49,607 bases of DNA, taken from an uncultured Prevotella sp. GTDB taxonomy: Bacteria > Bacteroidota > Bacteroidia > Bacteroidales > Bacteroidaceae. Numbering within the stretch: the first letter of the stretch is position 1; the number at the start of each line of letters is the position of its first letter. Below are positions 42,098-49,607 of this stretch, in pieces. The translations under genes were made by a program, and so were the position numbers. The notes beneath the pieces were generated by a model. That model did no database searches, was not told where the DNA came from, and saw nothing but the letters and a program-made list of their open reading frames with translations. The stretch spans positions 1 to 49,607 of the forward strand of contig CAKQPF010000023.1 in assembly GCA_934256705.1 (NCBI GenBank), read 5' to 3'.

Positions 42098-44116
42098 TCA
42101 GAATTTCCACTTTGCAGAGACATCCAGATCTGTCTGACAGGAGGAATCTATCTGCCTCAGAGCGGAGGAAATGACGTCGCGGTCGAAATATTTGGTGAAG
42201 CCCAACTTGCCAGAGAGCTGGAGGCGGTCGGACAATCTTGCCTTGCAGAGAACTGAAAAGCGCATTCCTTCACCGAAGAATGACGGCATGGAGAACGCCC
42301 CCGGCAGACTTTTCTCACGTGCATAGAGTCGGGAGTCATAGTCTTTGGTGTGGAAATACGCCAGCATAGCCGAGAATTGGCTGCCGTTCGAGTGGTTAAT
42401 CGTGCCCATCTGGCTTAGCATCCAGCCGAATGAACTATGGTTTTCCAATGCAGTATTGCTGAAATCCACCTGCGTACGGAGCGTTTTCACGTCGTCAGAA
42501 CGGTCCAACGCTATCCGGAAACGGTGCTCATATCTATCATAGAGGGCTGTTCCTGCCTCATTGTCCCTTTGCCTCATCCTCAACCTGTAGCGGGCAAGAA
42601 TCGTCCATTGCTTCATGGTGAAGGTGCCGGAGAGGCTGTTGTCCCATGAATAAGACGAAGCACTTGCCTGATATTTCGCCCAAGGGTGATAGGCAAGGTC
42701 TGTATATGCGTCTATCATAAGGCGGCGACCTGCCTGCCATTGCGCTCCGAGATACATCCCGCTCTCATTCTGCACCGCACCGCCATCGCTGAAAGCATTG
42801 GCATGAAGGGCATAGTATCGGTAGGAATAAAACCTCTGCACACCGGTCAATGTCAGGTCATTGCAGACTTTTGCCTGAATGACATTGAGCGTAGCTATGG
42901 ACCCGCAGTCGCCCGTAGCGGTCTCGCCGGAAAGCGTGAAGGCTGAAGAAATGTAGCCGTAATCCACACTTACATTCCAGAAAGCATTGCCACGAGGGGA
43001 ATATCGGCGGAAGGGAGTCGATGTCCTGGGCGAAAGGTCACGGTTGAACCAATCATATTTGCCTGTGATTCCAGCGTGCCAACTGCCGTAATCGTAGGAT
43101 ATGTGCGCACCGCTGTTCACCTCTGCCGTGTTGTATTTCTTCCGCATCTCGTTGACAGTGCGGTGATAGCCCGACTTTACTATCGTCGTCACTTGCCCGC
43201 TGTCATTCAATGTTGCGTCGATATACCGGTAGGAATAGAATGCGCTCAATTCCCATTTGTGCCTGCTGCCCTTTCTGCCGATGTCGAAGGTAGAGGCAAT
43301 ACCCTGCATATAGTTGGCATCCGAGCGTGTGGAATGCCCTGCAATGCGTGTAGTGGGGCGGCTCATGGAGGCAAGCATTATCTGTTTGCCGAATGAGAAA
43401 TTGCCATTCTGCACCAATCCGAGTCCCATCTTCACTCTGTAACGACCGAGAACGAGGCTCTTTATCCTTCCAAGTCCGTTGATATTGAGGAAGAATGAGT
43501 AATAGTCCATGCCGTATCTGTTGCCATCCTTGAACAGAGGCTCACCGGCATCCTGCGCTCCTACCAGTCCATACTTGATGTGGCCAGAGAACTGTCCCGT
43601 CAGTTTCACTCCGTATTTGTATTTCTCTCCGAGATAGCCTTTACGGTCTCCAGCACGGCTATAGAATGGTATTCCCGCTGTTGCCAGCACTTCTCCGTGG
43701 CCGGAACGGAGTATTCTCGTCAGATTTTCCTTGGCATACCATTCCCCATTTTCCACAGGTCTTGCCTGAAAGAAATGTGAAAGGAATACTCTCTGCCTTG
43801 CATCGATGCTTGGTATCATGGACAATTCCTCGATGGTGAGGAAACCTCCATACCTGTCACGATAGATGAAAATCTGCTCTGCCTGGTCAAGGGTCAGTCC
43901 GGGAATATCCATCATCTGGTCGAGAGTGGCGTCATTGATGTTCAATGGTGCCGTTTCGAGCTCGCAAAGGCGGTCGTAATCCTCCGCCATCTGCGCCTCA
44001 TCGTAGTCGTCCAGACCATATATATCATAGAAATAATCCTCCCAATCATGCTTTTGCTGTGCCTGTATGCCGACAAAGCACATGGTCAGCAGGACAATCA
44101 GTAGGACTTTTTGCAT
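42098..44116 (-). CDS. helix-hairpin-helix plus outer-membrane beta-barrel protein
   Basis: The start at 44114-44116 (MQKVLLIVLL) gives a signal peptide ending IQAQ; upstream in-frame codons translate repeat DNA. The 672-residue protein begins with a ComEA-like helix-hairpin-helix segment (about 57-105: LNINDATLDQMMDIPGLTL then GGFLTIEELSMIPSI). The rest is a large beta-barrel with alternating aromatic strands (KYGVKLTGQFSGHIKYGLV, GLGRIKSLVLGRYRVKMG) and ends LDVSAKWKF, a C-terminal Phe as in BAM-inserted proteins. HhH motifs bind DNA backbones, so a role in surface DNA binding or uptake can be proposed but not shown. Confidence 0.85.
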   Translation of the reverse strand: MQKVLLIVLLTMCFVGIQAQQKHDWEDYFYDIYGLDDYDEAQMAEDYDRLCELETAPLNINDATLDQMMDIPGLTLDQAEQIFIYRDRYGGFLTIEELSMIPSIDARQRVFLSHFFQARPVENGEWYAKENLTRILRSGHGEVLATAGIPFYSRAGDRKGYLGEKYKYGVKLTGQFSGHIKYGLVGAQDAGEPLFKDGNRYGMDYYSFFLNINGLGRIKSLVLGRYRVKMGLGLVQNGNFSFGKQIMLASMSRPTTRIAGHSTRSDANYMQGIASTFDIGRKGSRHKWELSAFYSYRYIDATLNDSGQVTTIVKSGYHRTVNEMRKKYNTAEVNSGAHISYDYGSWHAGITGKYDWFNRDLSPRTSTPFRRYSPRGNAFWNVSVDYGYISSAFTLSGETATGDCGSIATLNVIQAKVCNDLTLTGVQRFYSYRYYALHANAFSDGGAVQNESGMYLGAQWQAGRRLMIDAYTDLAYHPWAKYQASASSYSWDNSLSGTFTMKQWTILARYRLRMRQRDNEAGTALYDRYEHRFRIALDRSDDVKTLRTQVDFSNTALENHSSFGWMLSQMGTINHSNGSQFSAMLAYFHTKDYDSRLYAREKSLPGAFSMPSFFGEGMRFSVLCKARLSDRLQLSGKLGFTKYFDRDVISSALRQIDSSCQTDLDVSAKWKF

Positions 44117-44238
44117 GGGTGTTGTCTTGTTGTTTGGTGGTCTGGTGGTTTTGTTGTCTTGTCGTTTGGTGGTTACTTTCCGCAAAACCACTAAACAACA
44201 AGCGACCAGACCACGATTCACTTTTTCTCGATGAAATA
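44117..44238. repeat. KTT-type repeat hairpin
   Basis: The 122-bp gap between the galactanase and HhH genes contains gtttggtggtctggtggtttt units and an inverted copy (about 44160-44205, TTGTCGTTTGGTGGTT with AACCACTAAACAACAA). Confidence 0.7.
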
Positions 44239-45975
44239 TCAATGGATGACTTCCATCCTTTCGATTATGGCATCACGAAGAGGTCTGTCGTTCGAGTCAG
44301 TGCGTGATTTCTGTATCTTATCCACCACTTCCAGTCCGGAAATCACTTCTCCAAAGACCGTATATCCACCGTCAAGCCAAGGCGTTCCGGCATTGCCATA
44401 CTCCTTGTAATAGTCCAGCAACGGCTTGTAAGGGTTCTTGCCCTCTTTGCCAGGGTATTTTCCCCAAGTGATATAAAACTGTGAACTGGAGCTTGCCTTC
44501 GTAGGATTCTCAGCATCTCCCTCGCGTGCAGCCGCAAGAACGCCACGCTTATGGAAGAAACGTGGATAGAGTATCTCTGCCGGAATGGTGTCATTGCCTT
44601 CAGCTGACTTCACCGTTCCCTCACCGAGAAGCGGAGCCGGATTCTCTTCCATTGTCTTAGGGGCATCCTTTGAGTCAGGATCGCCGCCCTGTATCATGAA
44701 GTCCTCTATCACGCGGTGGAACAAAGTGCCTTCGAGAGCACCGCTCTTAGCCAGATGGAGGAAGTTGTCACGATGGCCAGGAGTCTCATTATAGAGTTCC
44801 ACATAGATGTCTCCGAGGTTAGTCTTTATCTTTACCACCCTGCGGTCATAGTTCCCGATATTGAGTTTTCCATTCTCTATTCCCACAAGAGCACGAAGGA
44901 TATCTGTAGGATGGCCCTGCTCATCAAATGCTCCGAGCTTGTATTGGGACGGACGGCACTCCGGTTCCCAATAGAACACTCCTTTGCATCTGCCACCGGT
45001 GTCTTCCTTCATTCTGCGTATCAGCGAAGCGTAATCACCCCTACCCTGCTGCATCTTCCACGGATTCTGCGGATCCACCTCATAGCCAGTCTCCACAATC
45101 ATCACATCGCAACCATATTTCTTTGTCACCTTGCGGATATTCTTCACGCAGTCATTGATGGTCATCGCAGCATTGTCTTCCTGTCCAGACTCCTTAGCCC
45201 AGAATGGATAGAGCGACATTCCTATCATATCCCATTTACCGCCGTTCTCCTTCACGATGTCAAGGTTGCGGTTATAGAGGTCATTGTCAAAGCCATTGTC
45301 GAGATGCACTATCACGATGGCATTCGGAAAAACGGACTTCACGGCATCATATCCCGCTCCGATGAAGGCTCCGTACTGCTTAGGATTCCTTTCCAGATGT
45401 CCCATAGCCTTGGTGATGATGGTCTTTCCTTCTGCATCCTTCTTCTCCCAACCGGTCTGCGGATCCATCTCCACGGACCAGAGCAGTCCATTGGTGGTCT
45501 CATTGCCCACCTGTACCCACTTTGGTGTTATGCCATTGTTCTTGAGAAGGGTAAGCACCTCGACGGTATGGTCAGCCAATGCCTTCTGCATCTTCTTGAA
45601 GGATAATTTCTCCCATGCTGCAGGGATATTCTGCTTGGCAGGGTCTGCCCACCAGTCACTGTAGTGGAAATCTATCATCACGTCCATTCCGAGCGCCTTG
45701 GCACGCTTTGCCTTCTCCAGCACGTCTTCCTTTGAGCACCAGTTGCCGTGCTTCTCCGGATTGACCCAGACACGGATTCTCACCGCATTCATGCCCAGTT
45801 CCTTCATCAGAGCAGTGCATTCCGTGCGCTCTTCTCCAGCCCAGTTGTACCATTTCATGCCTTTGCTCTCCATCTCGGTGTTCCATCCTATATCGGCACC
45901 GATGGCAAAATCCTGTGCCATTGCAGAGCACGCACACATCAGGAGTGCGATTATTGACAATAGATTCTTTTTCAT
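44239..45975 (-). CDS. GH53 endo-beta-1,4-galactanase fused to cyclophilin-type prolyl isomerase
   Basis: A single uninterrupted 578-residue frame. Signal peptide 1-20. Residues about 22-362 are GH53: FAIGADIGWNTEME, RIRVWVNP, acid/base Glu159 in WVQVGNETTNG and nucleophile Glu295 in MIVETGYE. After a linker of about 18 residues, 381-578 is a cyclophilin-type peptidyl-prolyl isomerase: KTNLGDIYVELYNETP, FHRVIEDFMIQGGDPDS with catalytic Arg421, SSSQFYITWG and GGYTVFGEVISGLEVVDKI. GH53 cuts beta-1,4-galactan of pectin. Such isomerases are normally separate secreted proteins in this phylum. A consensus promoter lies at 46117-46146. I know of no described family with this architecture. Confidence 0.93.
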   Translation of the reverse strand: MKKNLLSIIALLMCACSAMAQDFAIGADIGWNTEMESKGMKWYNWAGEERTECTALMKELGMNAVRIRVWVNPEKHGNWCSKEDVLEKAKRAKALGMDVMIDFHYSDWWADPAKQNIPAAWEKLSFKKMQKALADHTVEVLTLLKNNGITPKWVQVGNETTNGLLWSVEMDPQTGWEKKDAEGKTIITKAMGHLERNPKQYGAFIGAGYDAVKSVFPNAIVIVHLDNGFDNDLYNRNLDIVKENGGKWDMIGMSLYPFWAKESGQEDNAAMTINDCVKNIRKVTKKYGCDVMIVETGYEVDPQNPWKMQQGRGDYASLIRRMKEDTGGRCKGVFYWEPECRPSQYKLGAFDEQGHPTDILRALVGIENGKLNIGNYDRRVVKIKTNLGDIYVELYNETPGHRDNFLHLAKSGALEGTLFHRVIEDFMIQGGDPDSKDAPKTMEENPAPLLGEGTVKSAEGNDTIPAEILYPRFFHKRGVLAAAREGDAENPTKASSSSQFYITWGKYPGKEGKNPYKPLLDYYKEYGNAGTPWLDGGYTVFGEVISGLEVVDKIQKSRTDSNDRPLRDAIIERMEVIH

Positions 45976-46116
45976 ATGCAGGTGTGGTTTTTACTTATAT
46001 TCTTGAAGTTTATATGCTATAGACCGAGGGGCAAGTGTCTGTCATGATGTCATACCGTAGCATGATGTATATAATAAGACAAAAGCCAGGAAGCGTTTAG
46101 ATTCAGATCGATGTTG

Positions 46117-46146
46117 CAAAGGTACGATTAAGTAAGCAGATAACAA
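46117..46146 (-). promoter_or_regulatory. consensus promoter of the GH53-cyclophilin gene
   Basis: Minus strand: TTG (46144-46146), 19 nt, TACCTTTG (46117-46124). Predicted start about 46110 leaves a 135-nt 5' leader, long enough for post-transcriptional control. Confidence 0.8.
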
Positions 46147-46482
46147 AGAAACTGCCCTCTTTTTTTCACTAAGTGATAAAAAAATAATCATAGCGGAACA
46201 ATTACACTAACCCGTGTTGCACTTTCCGTGGACGTGGAACTTACATCAAATCTGTAGGAGGAAAACCTGCATTTTTCCATTGTTGTCTTGGTGCCTGATA
46301 ATAAAATATCATTAGATAAGAACAAAGGAAAAACGGATAAAGATGTTTTTGGTTGAATTGATGTTTGGTGCCTCAGTCGGTCTGGAAGACGGATAGTCCA
46401 TGAGATGTCCTTATAAGTATGAATAAAGTAACTGTGGCTGTCTGCATGGGGTAGTGCCTACAGTCACAGTTATTTCTAAAGT
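46147..46482. other. intergenic with possible bidirectional terminator
   Basis: No gene. A stem of about 12 bp with a bulge (AACTGTGGCTGT near 46430-46442 with ACAGTCACAGTT near 46460-46471) lies just past the lipoprotein stop and could terminate either strand. A fragment at 46303-46345 (AATAAAATATCATTAGAT) resembles the AT-rich palindromes at 19.3, 20.3 and 22.1 kb. Confidence 0.45.
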
Positions 46483-47055
46483 TTATCTGTTGTACACTTT
46501 ATATCGAACAGGCGTATTGTTCACTTTGACGCATATTTCGCGCGTTTCAAGTTTAAGAGTAAAATATGCAGGTAAAGGCATGCAGCTATTTACAGAAAGC
46601 ATACTGTAATAGTGACCATCATAGGGATGTGGTATGCGATTCAAATGTTCAATTAGGGTTTGCCATTTATCAAATCTGCGACAGCATATTATATCACTAT
46701 CATTAACCTCACCAATAGAAGTTGGTATAATTTGATAATAATCATGTGCACCGTAATGTCCATCAAAAATCTTGGCATGTTCCGTAATATTTGCATGTAA
46801 AGAATCTTCAATGGTCACACTTAGTACTTTTTCCTCAGGTTTCCTATTCAACATCCATGGTCGAATTACCTTCCACTCAGAATTATAGCCCATGGAAAAG
46901 TCCAACAGATAATATAACGTATCATTGGATAGCGAATCTTCAATTTCAATTCGCTGGACTCTTAAATCCGATATATAATAGCTCGTCTCTTCTTTTTGAC
47001 ATGACACAAATATAATGACAAGCAAAAATGAGCATATGTAACTTATCTTATCCAT
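46483..47055 (-). CDS. uncharacterised lipoprotein
   Basis: A 190-residue protein with signal sequence and lipobox IFVSC (Cys19) followed by QKEETSYY, so it is probably an outer-membrane lipoprotein. The mature part is mixed alpha/beta with four cysteines (including ICCRR) and no motif I recognise. Codon use is AT-rich compared with the core of the window. It begins about 90 nt downstream of a minus-strand terminator at 47131-47165, so it has its own promoter or depends on readthrough. Function unknown. Confidence 0.8.
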   Translation of the reverse strand: MDKISYICSFLLVIIFVSCQKEETSYYISDLRVQRIEIEDSLSNDTLYYLLDFSMGYNSEWKVIRPWMLNRKPEEKVLSVTIEDSLHANITEHAKIFDGHYGAHDYYQIIPTSIGEVNDSDIICCRRFDKWQTLIEHLNRIPHPYDGHYYSMLSVNSCMPLPAYFTLKLETREICVKVNNTPVRYKVYNR

Positions 47056-47130
47056 CTGCGTTGAAATTATTAAAAAACATCTCTAAGAAGCGAAATCTAC
47101 AATCCAAAGCATTCTGTACAGCAACAATAG

Positions 47131-47165
47131 ATAATAAAAAGAACCCAACCTCTTCTGAGGTTGGG
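47131..47165 (-). terminator. intrinsic terminator (minus strand)
   Basis: A 9-bp stem CCCAACCTC/GAGGTTGGG (47144-47152 with 47157-47165) is followed on the minus strand by TTCTTTTTATTATC. It probably ends transcripts coming from the 5S-like RNA or the protease gene. Confidence 0.8.
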
Positions 47166-47492
47166 AAAGATGCTTTTGTTTTTGGGGTTAGTTCGTTCAA
47201 CTCTTTTTCTTTTTCAATTTAGCTCTATACATAAGATGAAAATCTAAACCAATACTCGGAACTGCAAACCACGGCTATAATAAGCCTAGCATGGTTAACA
47301 AAATAGAAATAGTACTTACTGCGATTGGGTTACCATCAACCAATCTGCCAATAGACTGGGCAATCTTTTGCCCAGTCTATTTTAACTTGAAAAATGGCTT
47401 TAATTTAACCATAATAATAGATGTATTAATGCCACAGTGATACCCCAGAGCTATTTTGGGCTATGACATGATTATTTTAGACTCTACATTTC
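47166..47492. other. gene-free gap with strong hairpin
   Basis: No gene seen. A perfect 14-bp stem-loop (47350-47363 with 47368-47381, arms AATAGACTGGGCAA/TTGCCCAGTCTATT, loop TCTT) lies about 110 nt past the 3' end of the 5S-like RNA. It has T4 on the plus side only. Confidence 0.7.
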
Positions 47493-47604
47493 AGATTGGC
47501 GATTCCCTACTTTCCCACAAGTTGTAGTATCATCGGTATCAGAGTGCTTAACTTCTCTGTTCGATATGGGAAGAGGTGTACCCACTTGCTTTAAATACCA
47601 ATCT
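47493..47604 (-). rRNA. orphan AT-rich 5S rRNA or 5S-like RNA
   Basis: The minus strand contains the most conserved 5S block, ACACCTCTTCCCATATCGAA then CAGAGAAGTTAAGC, followed at the right distance by CCGATGATACTAC and GTGGGAAAGTAGGG. Length 112 nt fits. Helix I is perfect (AGATTGG/CCAATCT at the ends); helix II keeps AGTG/CACT; helix IV/V keeps CTACAA/TTGTGG. Thus structure is intact although many G-C pairs of typical Bacteroidetes 5S are replaced by A-T. No 16S, 23S or tRNA lies near it. Its 5' base is the last base of the protease gene. It could be a diverged paralogue, a pseudogene still able to fold, or a 5S-derived regulatory RNA. Confidence 0.75.
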
Positions 47605-49073
47605 TATTTTGAACATCTTATTATGTACACAAACTTATTGACAAGTTTAACCTGATTCTTTAATGCTTTACCTGTTATTTGATTTGTTGTATTCATAATT
47701 GATAAATCAGAAACGCTCTCAATCAAGTTCCTTACTTGCGATGTTTTTATTGCATAGGTCACGTTTTCTGCGCCTCTATGCTTTGCGCATATTACACCTA
47801 TAACATTTCCGTCATAATCTAATAATGGACCTCCACTATTTCCTGGTTGTACAGGTGCCGAAATTTGATATTGCGAAACGTCTCCATCAAATCCTGTTTT
47901 GGCACTTATTATGCCATTTGTAAGTTTAATCTCCTCTCCCATTGTCGCTGTTAATGGATACCCCAAAACGTAAATGTCTTCACCAACATCAGACAACTTA
48001 TATTTGAAAGAATAAGGGATATTGCCGAACCCCTTAAAATCAGAATCAGATATTTTTAACAAGGCAAGGTCATTTACTTTATCTGAACCTATAACTTTTG
48101 CCTTGTATGATCGAGTAAAATCCCCTGCAACACCATATATGTCTATTGTGTTGGCTTCATCAATCACATGATGGTTCGTCAAAACATACCCATTTTTCAG
48201 TGCGAAACCTGTACCAGACCATTTTTCAGAATAAATATTAGTATTTTGACTATTTTCGCCTATACCGTTAGACATTCTTACATACACATCTTCGTGAGCA
48301 TCATTACCTATGATAATTTTCATTGTAGCACCATCAAAAGTAATTACCGCAGATTCTGTTTGTTTATTAACCATGTACCAATCTGCTTTATATATGCTAT
48401 TTGATACAGTTGGACGCAATACTGCTTTAACTTCCCCACATTTCCAATCTCCGACACTTTTTGCACTACTGACATATAACAAGCACGTACCTGACTTGTT
48501 CTCCACAAATGCGAGTCTATAAACGTATGGTGTAAATTTTGACACACTTAACTGCTCGTAAATACCAGCATTTGAGTTCTTTGATGATGCAATCAACTTA
48601 TTGATTTCAGATTCTGATGTCGCCAAACGTTTTACAACGACATCTGACCTTGGGGTAAAATTCACACCATACCACTTCCAACCTCCATCTTCTATTAAAT
48701 TTATTCTTGAAACATTACGAGGGAGTGGAGGAAATCTAAGAATAAGTATATTTTTAGGCAAATAGGTGTACTTTGCACCTAAATCAAGAGAGCCTCCATT
48801 TGTATTCTCAAGCCCTTGAATAGGTAACGAAACCAAAGTGCCTTTGTTAGGATCAGTGTATTGAATTACGGTCTTTGCGCTAACTTTAACCCAATCAAAA
48901 GATCCAATCGAGAAAGCAAGAAATATTCTCGTATCTTCAGGGGAAAGTTTTACTGCACCGATAGTGGCACTAGAAACATTAGTGCTATTTACTGTCGGAT
49001 ATGTTGTCACCTGAGCCAAAATGTTGATTGTATTTATAGCAAACAACATTAATAATAATAACTTTTTCACCAT
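47604..49073 (-). CDS. secreted trypsin-like serine protease (S1C type)
   Basis: A 489-residue protein with signal peptide (1-21). Residues about 22-275 form a beta-rich N-terminal region with no family I know. The trypsin-like domain (about 280-455) has a complete triad: His302 (LTNHHVID), Asp335 (NDLALLKI) and Ser413 (PGNSGGPLLD). There is no PDZ domain, unlike DegP. The last 35 residues (after about 455) are low in motif content and end exactly where the 5S-like RNA begins, which raises the possibility that the original C-terminus was replaced. AT-rich codon use. A -7 box TACTTTTG at 49207-49214 could drive it. Confidence 0.9.
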   Translation of the reverse strand: MVKKLLLLMLFAINTINILAQVTTYPTVNSTNVSSATIGAVKLSPEDTRIFLAFSIGSFDWVKVSAKTVIQYTDPNKGTLVSLPIQGLENTNGGSLDLGAKYTYLPKNILILRFPPLPRNVSRINLIEDGGWKWYGVNFTPRSDVVVKRLATSESEINKLIASSKNSNAGIYEQLSVSKFTPYVYRLAFVENKSGTCLLYVSSAKSVGDWKCGEVKAVLRPTVSNSIYKADWYMVNKQTESAVITFDGATMKIIIGNDAHEDVYVRMSNGIGENSQNTNIYSEKWSGTGFALKNGYVLTNHHVIDEANTIDIYGVAGDFTRSYKAKVIGSDKVNDLALLKISDSDFKGFGNIPYSFKYKLSDVGEDIYVLGYPLTATMGEEIKLTNGIISAKTGFDGDVSQYQISAPVQPGNSGGPLLDYDGNVIGVICAKHRGAENVTYAIKTSQVRNLIESVSDLSIMNTTNQITGKALKNQVKLVNKFVYIIRCSK

Positions 49074-49206
49074 ATTTCCGCATCATTATAATTAAACGAT
49101 TTCACAAGTATCGAGACAACAAAAAGTTGCCCAACAATTTGCCATATCAGGAATTTCACATGTCTTAGTGTTGCAAAGCAAACAGATAAAACTCTGAATG
49201 ACATGG

Positions 49207-49214
49207 CAAAAGTA
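49207..49214 (-). promoter_or_regulatory. possible -7 box of the protease gene
   Basis: TACTTTTG on the minus strand fits TAnnTTTG; the leader would be about 130 nt. No TTG at the usual distance. Confidence 0.35.
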
Positions 49215-49607
49215 CAAATAAAACCCGAGAAACTCACTCCTTTTGGAGGAATATTTTTCATCATGGAGCCAATTTGATGATTTCCCGGCTACGACCATAG
49301 ATTCCAACTTGGGATTGAAGTGCTCACTGTATGGCTATCAATACAGTAAAATACGAAATAAGTCCAAGAGAAATCAGAATCCATGAGAAATAAACATCAA
49401 TGTAATTCCATGGGCCTTAGCGCACGTAATCGGAAACAACATGAAAATCCGCGAAAGAGAAGATCCGTCGCATCCGCGCATAATTAAAGTGATAGATTTT
49501 GAGCATGCGTGAAAGAGCACGTAGGCTAGATTTTAACTAAAGTTTCCCACACCCTCAGAAGCAGCTGTAGCGTGGCAACAACCCCTTGAAATATGGCGCT
49601 AAACTCT
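49215..49607. other. right-edge intergenic with CCGTCGCATC-type repeat
   Basis: No gene seen. The segment about 49440-49530 (AATCCGCGAAAGA, GATCCGTCGCATC, TTTTGAGCATGCG, AGAGCAC) is a diverged relative of the repeat at 19000-19085 in the same orientation. Confidence 0.6.

Noticed and set aside
47222..47480. Fragments of 23S rRNA or tRNA next to the 5S-like RNA
   Set aside because: I could not find any conserved 23S block or cloverleaf in this stretch.

Overview
The window looks like a chromosomal segment of a gut or rumen Bacteroidales bacterium, most likely Prevotella or a close relative. This rests on SusC/SusD-type outer-membrane proteins, a FecR/ECF-sigma pair of the Bacteroides type, TAnnTTTG (-7) promoters with TTG about 19 bp upstream, many Sec-secreted glycoside hydrolases, and abundant intergenic palindromic repeats. 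Everything here was read by eye; no database search was run.

Layout. (1) 1-50 may be the start of a transposase running off the left edge. (2) 811-6335 (minus) is a tightly packed seven-gene cassette in which all seven products have export signals: beta-barrel, putative lipoprotein, caspase-like peptidase, two uncharacterised proteins, a second related beta-barrel and a TPR-like protein. Before it lies a promoter-to-terminator stretch of about 450 nt (6403-6856) that looks like a structured RNA. (3) 6977-7163 is a small transposon-like element with perfect terminal repeats and an 8-bp target duplication. (4) 7587-18303 (minus) encodes a TlpA-like thioredoxin, a kelch-like lipoprotein, SusC, SusD, a second thioredoxin-fold protein, then ECF sigma and FecR. 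It is bracketed by related repeats in direct orientation. (5) 18304-19476 is a gene-free mosaic of nested palindromes. (6) 19477-21874 holds two outer-membrane proteins, one between two identical 79-bp repeats. (7) 22185-31812 (minus) is a glucuronoarabinoxylan-degradation locus: GH67, then a GPH symporter, GH10 xylanase, GH43-CBM6, a cytoplasmic GH43 and an SGNH esterase. (8) 32504-38504 is housekeeping: waaA, gltX, a 7TM-HD (PgpH-like) protein, a degenerate methyltransferase-like protein and a DUF2795 protein. (9) 38608-45975 (minus) holds a tricorn-like S41 protease, a helix-hairpin-helix/beta-barrel protein and a GH53 galactanase fused to a cyclophilin-type prolyl isomerase. (10) 46483-49073 is AT-rich: a lipoprotein, an orphan AT-rich 5S-like rRNA and a secreted trypsin-like protease.

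How the genes work together. In the xylan locus, secreted GH10, GH43-CBM6 and esterase trim substituted xylan, the secreted GH67 removes methyl-glucuronic acid, the GPH symporter imports oligosaccharides and the cytoplasmic GH43 finishes hydrolysis. No SusC/SusD pair or hybrid two-component regulator for this locus lies in the window. A strong hairpin at 29948-29985 and a -7 box at 29835 suggest that GH67 is transcribed separately from the symporter-led operon.

The best candidates for something undescribed are the secreted caspase cassette with its structured RNA, the GH53-cyclophilin fusion, the two arrays of 16-bp modular palindromes repeated with an exact 22-bp period (371-458 and 32229-32338), and the orphan 5S-like RNA that starts on the last base of a protease gene.
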